The notes under the pieces: generated by a model
Told to the model about the DNA's origin: nothing
What the model saw: only the letters and a program-made list of their open reading frames with translations
The model's database searches: none
Shown here: positions 1 to 5,750 of the stretch, piece by piece
Numbering within the stretch: the stretch's first letter is position 1
How the letters are laid out: each line of letters begins with the position of its first letter
Position numbers and translations under genes: made by a program
From: Paraktedonobacter sp036384215
GTDB taxonomy: Bacteria > Chloroflexota > Ktedonobacteria > Ktedonobacterales > Ktedonobacteraceae
Reading direction: 5' to 3'
Assembly: GCA_036384215.1 (NCBI GenBank)
Contig: DASVMX010000087.1
Span: forward strand, 1-12,338
DNA: 12,338 bases

Positions 1-96
1 AACCACCCCCTGCTCGAAAAACACCTGAACAAAAAAGGGGGGCGGGGCGGAGCCTTGAGCGAAGAAGTAAATAGCCCTGTAAGTGGACAGAGATAA
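1..96 (+). CDS. possible 3' end of an unknown gene (partial)
   Basis: Frame 1 is open from the window edge to a TAA at 94-96, about 31 codons, ending in S-G-Q-R. The residues look like a hydrophilic, disordered protein tail (Lys/Gly-rich in the middle). No function can be assigned. The last codons and the following bases (81-110) resemble, in inverted orientation, the end of the SRPBCC gene at 1850-1821, which ends S-E-Q-R. Frame 3 is also open over most of this stretch, so the call is weak; the sequence left of the window would decide it. Confidence 0.3.
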   Translation, partial: NHPLLEKHLNKKGGRGGALSEEVNSPVSGQR

Positions 97-266
97 AATG
101 CGAAAAGAGCCATTGTCACATTGCTTCTACGGGAAGAGACATGGCTGAAAATTGCCAGCTATTTTTCTGGGTTCCGGGTAGACTGGGGCTGAGCGGCTGA
201 GGGTGCGACGGGAAGTCTGCTTGAGGCCGTGGGATTACCATTAATACGGTCTCAGGAGGTTTTTCT
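97..266 (+). promoter_or_regulatory. leader region of the MFS gene
   Basis: This gap upstream of the exporter holds no ORF I trust. It contains a tandem pair of the 7-mer GGCTGAG (187-193 and 195-201). These sit inside a potential 7-bp stem formed by GTAGACT (178-184) and AGTCTGC (214-220), with one G-T pair. A strong Shine-Dalgarno, AGGAGG, lies at 255-260. I see no convincing -35/-10 pair; TAATAC at 242-247 would leave almost no leader. The stem is short and may be chance. Confidence 0.25.
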
Positions 267-1532
267 ATGTCCCAGTGGCAGGTGGAAAATTATCGCGCTG
301 TTTTTCGAAACGCGTCTTTCCGCAGATTCTGGCTCGGCTTTACTTTCTCGGCGGTGGGCGATGCGATGACCAGGATCGCGCTGATCTGGTTTGTGTATCA
401 ATCGACGAAATCCGCCCAAGCAGTTGGCATTTTGCTTCTCTGTTATACCGGCCCGGTGGTGATTGGTGGATTATTTGCAGGTGCGCTGCTGGATCGCTTT
501 GACCGGCGCATGGTGATGTTGATCGATAATGTGTTCCGGGGAGTTGTGGTCGCCCTGGTGCCTCTTTTCTACTTCTCGGGTCATCTCGCGCTCTGGCATG
601 TTTACCTGGTGGCGGGTGTGTATGGTTGTTTTATGATGATTTCATTGGCGGGCGGACCTTCTCTTATTCCCGGCCTGGTCTCTCAGTCGCAGCTAGCGAC
701 CGCGAATGCGCTGGAAACCCTGAGCTATACGATAAGTGGGGTATTTGGACCGCCTATCGCGGGTCTGCTCATTGTACGGTTCGGCGCTCCTTCGGTAATG
801 ATTATCGATGCATGTTCATATGCTGCCTTCGCTCTGGCGCTGGCGAGGGTGGATGTCAAAGGTGAGCACGAGGAGTTGGCGCGGGAGAGCAAGGTGGTCT
901 ATCGCTTTCGTGATGCCGTCTCTCTTGTGCTGCGCAACAGAGTACTGCTCTCTACAACTCTGATGTTTATGCTGTTTAACGTGGGCGAAGGCTTTCTCTC
1001 GGTGTGGCTGCCGCTCTTTGCGGTTCAGACGCTGCGAGGTGGACCTGAACTGTATGGTTTGCTGTTGGGAACACTGGCAGGTGGTGAGGTGATTGGCTCT
1101 CTCCTGGCTGGCAGCCTTGTTTTCCCTCTTTCTCTGGGTGCGCTGATCTGCCTGGCGCAGGGGCTTTCAGGTGCATCCCTGGCCCTGCTGCTTCTGGGAC
1201 CCGGTATCTGGTGGACCGTGGCGGGGCTGGCGCTGCTCGGGCTTTTTAGCGCACCGCTTACCATCTGGGCGCAGACCTTGCGTATGAAGATCATCCCCGA
1301 GCGGCTGCGCGGGCGTGTTTTCGCGCTCTTACGCACTTTGATGCAAAGCAGCGGTCCACTGGCCAGTGGGGGAGCTGGAGCGCTTCTTTTGATGGTAGGG
1401 ATACCAGCAATGATTGGGCTCTCTGCAGTCCTTGTGGGCCTGCCCGGCGTGTTTGGATACGCGGTAAAGCAACTGCGCTCGCCCGCAGAGCCAGCGCTGG
1501 CGGCAAAATTGGAAGTTGTTGAACGCTCTTGA
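267..1532 (+). CDS. MFS transporter, EntS/MFS_3-type exporter
   Basis: Encodes a 421-aa integral membrane protein of the major facilitator superfamily, the usual length for a 12-helix member. Hydrophobic segments run along the whole protein. The cytoplasmic loop between helices 2 and 3 carries the MFS motif A form G-x-x-x-D-R-x-x-R-R (GALLDRFDRR, about residues 72-81). The N-terminus, with its F-R-R-F-W-L-G run and then G-D-A, is typical of the MFS_3 group related to the enterobactin exporter EntS and macrolide efflux proteins. It probably exports a small molecule using the proton gradient; the substrate cannot be read from sequence. The ATG is preceded by AGGAGG six bases upstream. The gene stands alone, followed 55 nt later by a long palindrome. 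Confidence 0.88.
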   Translation: MSQWQVENYRAVFRNASFRRFWLGFTFSAVGDAMTRIALIWFVYQSTKSAQAVGILLLCYTGPVVIGGLFAGALLDRFDRRMVMLIDNVFRGVVVALVPLFYFSGHLALWHVYLVAGVYGCFMMISLAGGPSLIPGLVSQSQLATANALETLSYTISGVFGPPIAGLLIVRFGAPSVMIIDACSYAAFALALARVDVKGEHEELARESKVVYRFRDAVSLVLRNRVLLSTTLMFMLFNVGEGFLSVWLPLFAVQTLRGGPELYGLLLGTLAGGEVIGSLLAGSLVFPLSLGALICLAQGLSGASLALLLLGPGIWWTVAGLALLGLFSAPLTIWAQTLRMKIIPERLRGRVFALLRTLMQSSGPLASGGAGALLLMVGIPAMIGLSAVLVGLPGVFGYAVKQLRSPAEPALAAKLEVVERS

Positions 1533-1834
1533 AGCAGGAGCAATTGGAGGAGTATCTGGAATATCGATGCTTTTGTGAGCATATAGGCCCTTAAGGATGA
1601 ATAGAACGAAAGATAACGCTAAGCGCTTAGCGTTATCTTCCGTTCTATTCATCCTTAAGGGTCAAAAACAAACAGGTGACGGAGAACAAACCTTGCCAGG
1701 CCAGCATATCACAGAAGGAGTCTGCCAGGGAGGAGGGGCGTGGTGCCTTTCGACTTGCCAGACCTCCGGGTTGTCCGAACATTCCCCCTAAAGGATGAAG
1801 GCCCTATTTTGCCGCTTATTCCTCTTTCCACATT
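1533..1834. other. gap between convergent MFS and SRPBCC genes
   Basis: About 300 bases without a credible gene. It contains the 74-nt palindrome at 1588-1661. A short open frame at 1597-1791 starts inside the palindrome, has no ribosome binding site and looks non-coding. The stretch 1662-1800 shows no recognisable element; CCCTAAAGGATGAA at 1787-1800 resembles the outer part of the palindrome arm (CCCTTAAGGATGAA). Confidence 0.5.
1588..1661. terminator. 74-nt near-perfect palindrome (hairpin 1), putative bidirectional terminator
   Basis: Two 37-nt arms (1588-1624 and 1625-1661) pair with a single mismatch, A1609 against C1640, and no spacer; the centre is AAGCGCTT. In minus-strand RNA the mismatch becomes a G-U pair, so the hairpin is fully paired in transcripts coming from the SRPBCC side. 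The 5' arm is purine-rich. No T-tract follows on either strand. It lies 55 nt after the MFS stop and 173 nt beyond the SRPBCC stop, so a terminator or 3'-end stabiliser for one or both genes is the simplest reading. A DNA-level role is possible. Confidence 0.6.
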
Positions 1835-1850
1835 TTATCTCTGTTCACTC
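1821..1850 (-). repeat. inverted copy of the 81-110 sequence
   Basis: Read on the minus strand from 1850 to 1821 this 30-mer matches plus-strand 81-110 at 25 of 30 positions, including an exact 14-mer, ACAGAGATAAAATG. It covers the last codons and stop of the SRPBCC gene plus about 14 nt beyond. The two copies flank the MFS gene in inverted orientation. A shared ancestry of the two 3' ends is possible, as is chance. Confidence 0.35.
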
Positions 1851-2320
1851 ATTATTTGAGCGCTGCGCTGTTGCGCAACAGTCTCCAGCAGTTTGAGTTC
1901 TTTACGATAGATGGGCACATTGGAGCGCGGTACCAGCAGGCGCTCGACCAGACCCTTGAGGCCGGGACTGGGCTTCATGGTTGTCTTGATCTCGACCTGC
2001 GACTTCTTGCCTCCCTCTAAGGGTGTGACGGTAAAAGTGGTGGTGATGTTCTGCCCTTCTTCAATATCCTGTTCGACCAGCACCCGACCGGGTTCGGGCT
2101 CGCTGACCCGATGGTGGAAGGCTTGCTCAATACCCAGAATGCGCGCTTTGAAACGGATAATCGTGCCCGCGCCATATCCCCCTTGCTCAACCCGGAGGTC
2201 GTACAGATTCTCTTTGGGAAGGATGCTGGGATGCCCCTGGTGGTAATCCGCAATGGTCGCGTAAACATCTTCCGGGCCCGCCGCAAGAACGTCCATGGCC
2301 CGTGCTGTAATCAGTTCCAT
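1835..2320 (-). CDS. SRPBCC family protein (polyketide cyclase/START-like fold)
   Basis: Encodes a 161-aa soluble protein of the SRPBCC (Bet v1/START-like) ligand-binding superfamily. The N-terminal pattern, a strand followed by A-G-P-E-D-V-Y-A-T-I-A-D-Y, matches the family's 'pp~~Vf~~i~D~~~~~~w' opening. Next come alternating strands (GTIIRFKARIL, RVLVEQDIEEGQNITTTFTV, SQVEIKTTMKP) and a long C-terminal helix from about residue 118 onward. Such proteins bind hydrophobic ligands or act as cyclases/dehydratases; no ligand can be named. A GAGG ribosome binding site sits 8 nt before the ATG. The gene is divergent from a PadR regulator, and its promoter region carries one of two PadR-like operators, so it is probably the regulator's target. 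Confidence 0.8.
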   Translation of the reverse strand: MELITARAMDVLAAGPEDVYATIADYHQGHPSILPKENLYDLRVEQGGYGAGTIIRFKARILGIEQAFHHRVSEPEPGRVLVEQDIEEGQNITTTFTVTPLEGGKKSQVEIKTTMKPSPGLKGLVERLLVPRSNVPIYRKELKLLETVAQQRSAQIMSEQR

Positions 2321-2393
2321 GCTCTTTTCCTCTTTCCTTTGCTCTGCCAGCTCAAACCGAAACTAGCAATATTCAAAATGTGTGCCTTCATAA

Positions 2394-2414
2394 TATATGA
2401 CTTGAAGTTATATA
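2394..2414. promoter_or_regulatory. putative PadR operator 1 (SRPBCC side)
   Basis: TATATGAC-TTGAA-GTTATATA is an inverted repeat with 8-bp arms, one mismatch and a 5-nt spacer. It has the same half-site (ATATGAC) and spacing as operator 2 at 2459-2481; the two centres are 66 bp apart. On the minus strand it is adjacent to TATATT (complement of 2392-2397), a candidate -10 for the SRPBCC gene. Binding by the neighbouring PadR protein is inferred from position and symmetry. Confidence 0.55.
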
Positions 2415-2458
2415 CCTATAGAGAGTATAGTCGCAAAAAGTCCTTTTGGCAAGGAAGG

Positions 2459-2481
2459 TTATATGACTTCATGTCATATAA
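2459..2481. promoter_or_regulatory. putative PadR operator 2 (padR side)
   Basis: TTATATGAC-TTCAT-GTCATATAA is a perfect inverted repeat with 9-bp arms around a 5-nt spacer. It overlaps a consensus -10, TATAAT, at 2477-2482, so a bound dimer would block the padR promoter. This is the expected arrangement for autorepression by PadR-family regulators. Confidence 0.65.
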
Positions 2482-2482
2482 T
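2477..2482 (+). promoter_or_regulatory. -10 element of the padR promoter
   Basis: TATAAT matches the sigma-70-type -10 exactly and lies 55 nt before the padR start. No good -35 is found 16-18 bp upstream (GAAGGT or AAGGTT), so the promoter may be weak or need another factor. Transcription would begin near 2489. Confidence 0.45.
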
Positions 2483-2537
2483 GGAGAACACTGATCTCGC
2501 AAACAGGCGCGGGCAGTTAAGGAGGAAAGAATAATCG

Positions 2538-3155
2538 ATGGAGCAAGAGGCATATCCCATTACCTATGGCGTGCTGGGTCTGCTGGCTTTCTGGGGTCCG
2601 CTGTCCGGTTACGACATGAAGCGACTCTTTGACCACGTGCTGGCCCCGATGTGGGGCGCTGCGCAGAGCCAGATCTACAAAGAACTCAGACGCATGAAAG
2701 AACTGGGCTGGGTGGAGATGAAGCGCGAAGAGCAGGAGGCGCGGCCTGATCGCAAAATGTATTCGATCACCGCGCAGGGGCACGCGGCACTGCGCGAGTG
2801 GCAGGCTCGCGAACCGGAGGTCTTTCAACTGCGCGATGAGCTGCTGCTCAAAGTCTTATTTGGCACTTTCGCGGCCCCCGGTGATATCGCGCAAAATCTG
2901 CGCGCAAGCATCAAGACTCATGAAATGCGCCTGCTGGCCTATCGCGAAACCGCGCACTATATCCCCGCGCAGGGCACTTTTCCCCAGCACAATCGGCGCC
3001 CCAATCCCTATGCCGCGGAAAGCGAAGAAGACCCTTATTTCACGCTTATCACTCACTTCGCCATCGATTTTGAGAAAACCTATATCCGCTGGCTCTATGA
3101 AGCTCTTGAGATGGTGAAACAGCGCCAATCCGCCCCCGGCCCTGCCACAGAGTAA
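2538..3155 (+). CDS. PadR family transcriptional regulator
   Basis: Encodes a 205-aa regulator. Residues 7-90 form the PadR winged helix: YGVLGLLAFWGPLSGYDMKR, then S-Q-I-Y-K-E-L-R-R-M-K-E-L-G-W-V as the recognition region, and R-K-M-Y-S-I-T as the wing. The remainder, about residues 95-190, matches the helical C-terminal dimerisation domain of the longer (AphA/virulence-activator-like) PadR proteins. An AGGAGG site lies at 2520-2525, 12 nt from the ATG, slightly farther than usual. It is divergent from the SRPBCC gene, and the shared gap carries two matched inverted repeats, so it probably represses both itself and its neighbour. The inducing ligand is unknown; the SRPBCC protein may handle the same compound. 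Confidence 0.9.
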   Translation: MEQEAYPITYGVLGLLAFWGPLSGYDMKRLFDHVLAPMWGAAQSQIYKELRRMKELGWVEMKREEQEARPDRKMYSITAQGHAALREWQAREPEVFQLRDELLLKVLFGTFAAPGDIAQNLRASIKTHEMRLLAYRETAHYIPAQGTFPQHNRRPNPYAAESEEDPYFTLITHFAIDFEKTYIRWLYEALEMVKQRQSAPGPATE

Positions 3156-3163
3156 GCGATATA

Positions 3164-3198
3164 TTTATATTGATATAAACTACTGCTGGTATATCATA
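3164..3198 (+). promoter_or_regulatory. candidate promoter of the L,D-transpeptidase gene
   Basis: TTGATA (3170-3175) and TATCAT (3192-3197) are separated by 16 bp and each differs from the sigma-70 consensus at one position. Initiation would be near 3205, giving a leader of about 55 nt. The -35 sits in a perfect inverted repeat, TTTATAT-TG-ATATAAA (3164-3179), which could be an operator or simply AT-rich sequence after padR. Confidence 0.45.
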
Positions 3199-3259
3199 CA
3201 AACAGATTAGTATTAAACGCATCAGAAACATCTATCATGGATGGAAGGGAACGCTGCTT

Positions 3260-4381
3260 ATGCGGGATACCTCACGACTTCCAATCTCAGTGCCCGCGGG
3301 ATTACGCCATGCGGGCATCTACGTAGCAACACTGCTCTGTTACCTGCTCCTGCTCAGCGCATGCAACGGCGACACTGGCTCAAACGCGGCACGCCTCAAT
3401 GCCTTGATGCTCCACAGACGTGTGACGCTCGATGCCACGATGAGGGAGAGTGGACAGTTGCAGATCCAGACCTTTCAGCAGTGGATCGGCCTTATGCAGC
3501 AATTTAATGGCTCGGTCGGCACATATGGGCAGGAATTGCTCAGCGATAAACATGCGCTGGATACGGCAAAAAACATTGCCGACTATCAAAACGCGCTCCA
3601 ACGATTACGGCGCCACACCACAGCTATTCAGATTCCCGCGCTGAAAAACGAGGCCAATTACCAGCAACGCCAGCTTGCACAGGAGGCCACTGCCTGGGGC
3701 AAAGCTCACACCTATCACGATAGCTACAATGGCGTAACCTATCGCATGGGTTATGAATATAGCGACGATGGCATGGTCGGCCTGGTGCAGGACGAGTTGA
3801 GCAGCGCGAAAACCCTGGCCGATTACCAGCAGGCAATCCAGGATGCGACTGTCTCTTTAATCAATTTCCAGGCTTACCGGGCCAATACCAGCGATTCTAC
3901 GTCCTGGGATCAAGCCCACCAGACAGATATGCAACTGATGCAGGAGTATCACACGCTTGGTCAGCGGACTGTGGTGATTTCGCTGAGTGAAGAGACCATG
4001 CGCCTCTATGACCAGGACAAACTGGTCAAAGCCTTCCATGTAACCACGGGTCGCCCGGAAAAGCCCAGCCTGCCCGGGTTCTGGGTGGTCGAGAGCAAGC
4101 AATCACCTACGGTCTTCAAATCTGATCAACCTAAAGGCTCACCCTACTGGTATCCTGACACTCCCATCCACTACGCCATGCTCTATCACAGCGGTGGCTA
4201 CTTTCTGCACGATAGCTGGTGGCGCTCAGATTACGGTCCCAACACCCAGTTCCCGCACTATGACTCCAGCGGCGACTCATTCTCGTTCGACGGCTCCCAC
4301 GGCTGCGTTAATATTGCCACCGGCAACGCCGCCTGGGTCTATAGCTTTGTCGATGTGAACACGCCAGTAATCGTTTATTAA
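3260..4381 (+). CDS. L,D-transpeptidase (YkuD) lipoprotein
   Basis: Encodes a 373-aa exported protein. The N-terminus has basic residues, a hydrophobic stretch (about 19-33) and a lipobox L-S-A-C with Cys35, so it should be a membrane-anchored lipoprotein. The C-terminal YkuD domain (about 236-373) carries the catalytic signature S-H-G-C-V-N-I with His347 and Cys349, and a conserved upstream histidine in F-L-H-D-S-W-W (His317). The family forms 3-3 peptide cross-links in peptidoglycan or attaches proteins to it. The linker (about 40-230) is helical with an internal repeat: AKNIADYQNAL (103-113) and AKTLADYQQAI (183-193), 80 residues apart. This probably forms a spacer or wall-binding module. 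A GGAAGGGA site precedes the ATG. A perfect hairpin begins one base after the stop. It converges on another cell-surface enzyme gene. Confidence 0.9.
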   Translation: MRDTSRLPISVPAGLRHAGIYVATLLCYLLLLSACNGDTGSNAARLNALMLHRRVTLDATMRESGQLQIQTFQQWIGLMQQFNGSVGTYGQELLSDKHALDTAKNIADYQNALQRLRRHTTAIQIPALKNEANYQQRQLAQEATAWGKAHTYHDSYNGVTYRMGYEYSDDGMVGLVQDELSSAKTLADYQQAIQDATVSLINFQAYRANTSDSTSWDQAHQTDMQLMQEYHTLGQRTVVISLSEETMRLYDQDKLVKAFHVTTGRPEKPSLPGFWVVESKQSPTVFKSDQPKGSPYWYPDTPIHYAMLYHSGGYFLHDSWWRSDYGPNTQFPHYDSSGDSFSFDGSHGCVNIATGNAAWVYSFVDVNTPVIVY

Positions 4382-4435
4382 ACAGAAAAGAAGAAGCGAG
4401 ATCGTGGTAATCTGATCTCGCTTCTTCTTTTCTGT
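4382..4435. terminator. perfect 22-bp hairpin (hairpin 2), bidirectional terminator
   Basis: Arms 4382-4403 and 4414-4435 pair perfectly over 22 bp around a 10-nt loop. It starts immediately after the L,D-transpeptidase stop and ends 14 nt before the stop of the convergent gene. The 3' arm is U/C-rich in either direction (it contains CTTCTTCTTTTCTGT) because the 5' arm is 18/22 purine. That can serve as the weak-pairing tract of an intrinsic terminator on both strands. Confidence 0.8.
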
Positions 4436-4449
4436 GATCTGTCGCGGCT

Positions 4450-5382
4450 TTACGCATTCGCGTTTTGAGGTGTCATCAGCACGCTAAAGCCATCCCAGAA
4501 GGCCATAAACTGCGCGTGCGTCATCGCCGTGCGGTTGGCAGGGGCAGAGTCAACCAGGTAGACATAGCTGGCATCACCACCCTTGACCACCAGGATATGA
4601 CCGGGGCTACCGACAATCACCGGAAAGCCTCTGTTTGTCACCGTGATCAGGTCTGCCAGCGTGCGCGGAGGATGCGGATCTATCTGGAAACCGAAATAAG
4701 CCGCGGCTTTCGCCATGCCCGGCTCACCACCTGTCAGGCCGTCGTAGGAATCCCAGACGCCCAGATTTTGCTCTACCTGCAGGACATCAGAGGCAATATA
4801 ATGGCGCCCATACGAGTTCATAACTTCTTCCATCGAAATGCCGGAACAGGACGAATAGGACCAGACCGAATACTGATACTGGGTGGAATATTGATTAGCC
4901 GCAGCCGAGTCCACGCGCACAATGCGCGCGCTGGCACTAAAGGCCAGCGGCTGAAAAGCTGGCTGAACACCGGTCCCTGATGTCTGCGTGGTATTGCTGG
5001 TAATATTTTGCGTCAGCGTTGACAATACCTCGCCCGCCACTCCGGTCTGAATTGTGACCCCGATAAATAACATAACAAGCAGGCCAAGTGAAACAATGCT
5101 CCGCCGGTTATTATACCAGTAATGTGGCAAATGGGCTGAAGGCACAATTGCGGGCAATTGATTCGTCACATTGGAAGGGAGTTCATTTTCCAGCCCGACC
5201 ACCGAACCATCCATCAATTGCACCACTACCATCATCCGGCCCGTTGTTGTCCCTGTATTCGCGTTCTGGACATCAATTCTGCGCATATGTCGCCGATGAG
5301 CCAACCACGCGCTGAACACAAAACTCCCCACTATCAGAAGCATCAGGGTAACCAGAACTGCCGTGACTATGGCAGACGACAT
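4450..5382 (-). CDS. membrane-anchored C39-like (papain-fold) cysteine peptidase
   Basis: Encodes a 310-aa protein with two predicted membrane helices, residues 4-28 and 95-116. A basic and then polar stretch lies between them and an extracytoplasmic C-terminal region follows. Residues about 165-305 resemble the peptidase C39-like_2 domain. Cys179 lies in S-S-C-S-G-I-S-M-E-E-V-M, followed by His262 in S-P-G-H-I-L-V-V-K-G and Asp278 in V-Y-L-V-D-S-A, in the Cys-His-Asp order of papain-like enzymes. The substrate is unknown; surface peptide or wall-protein processing is an inference. The ATG has a GGAGG site 6 nt upstream. The gene stands alone and shares a hairpin terminator with the convergent transpeptidase. 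Family identity is motif-based and moderately sure. Confidence 0.7.
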   Translation of the reverse strand: MSSAIVTAVLVTLMLLIVGSFVFSAWLAHRRHMRRIDVQNANTGTTTGRMMVVVQLMDGSVVGLENELPSNVTNQLPAIVPSAHLPHYWYNNRRSIVSLGLLVMLFIGVTIQTGVAGEVLSTLTQNITSNTTQTSGTGVQPAFQPLAFSASARIVRVDSAAANQYSTQYQYSVWSYSSCSGISMEEVMNSYGRHYIASDVLQVEQNLGVWDSYDGLTGGEPGMAKAAAYFGFQIDPHPPRTLADLITVTNRGFPVIVGSPGHILVVKGGDASYVYLVDSAPANRTAMTHAQFMAFWDGFSVLMTPQNANA

Positions 5383-5735
5383 ATCAAACCTCCATGCTTA
5401 TTCTTGAATATACACAACCCTTTCCAGTATAGCGCTTCCGCTCCAGGTTCATGGTCTTTTCACCCAAAAACAGCCAGATTGTGCTATGCTTACACAGCTA
5501 ACCTCAACCAGTGCAGAAAAACAGGCCCAGGCGGTCAGCCCCCCCTCGCTAAGCACATGATCCAAAGATCACGAACTGCTCGCGCGACTTTCCGCCCTGC
5601 CTTCATTGAGAGTAAACGCTGAAAAATGGTATTATGGGGAATGAATTTTATCAGAAACCAAAATCGAACGCACTGAGACAGGCCTCTAAACCTCAATTGA
5701 GGGAACCGCGGTTTACGAAAAAGAATGGGAAAGAT
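5383..5735. other. 350-nt gap between two minus-strand genes
   Basis: No credible gene is visible. It holds the promoter region of the C39-like gene on the minus strand; TATACT (complement of 5426-5431) is a possible -10 but lacks a good -35. It also contains a small palindrome TGATC-CAAA-GATCA (5558-5571), an orphan plus-strand promoter at 5606-5635, a perfect 12-bp palindrome CCTCAATTGAGG (5691-5702), and the 3' flank of the FAD enzyme gene with its terminator. Confidence 0.45.
5606..5635 (+). promoter_or_regulatory. orphan sigma-70-type promoter with extended -10
   Basis: TTGAGA (5606-5611), 18 bp, TATTAT (5630-5635), with TGG at 5627-5629 forming an extended -10. Both hexamers are one base from consensus. 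No gene follows on the plus strand: the only downstream frame is an 11-codon ORF from 5641. RNA from here would run into the 3' end of the oppositely oriented FAD enzyme gene, so a small or antisense RNA is possible. Confidence 0.4.
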
Positions 5736-5750
5736 CTAAAAGATCTTTCC
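5728..5750 (-). terminator. terminator of the FAD enzyme gene
   Basis: GGAAAGATC-TAAAA-GATCTTTCC forms a 9-bp stem with a 5-nt loop, overlapping the stop codon (5736-5738). On the minus strand it is followed by CATTCTTTTTCG, a short U-rich tract, as in a classical intrinsic terminator. This contrasts with the much longer hairpins elsewhere in the window. Confidence 0.55.

Noticed and set aside
97..266. Riboswitch in the MFS leader
   Set aside because: The repeated GGCTGAG and the short stem recall parts of TPP-type motifs, but the conserved remainder of that or any other riboswitch I know is absent.
1597..1791. 64-codon frame starting within palindrome 1
   Set aside because: Its start codon lies in the hairpin arm, there is no ribosome binding site, and the translation shows no protein-like character.
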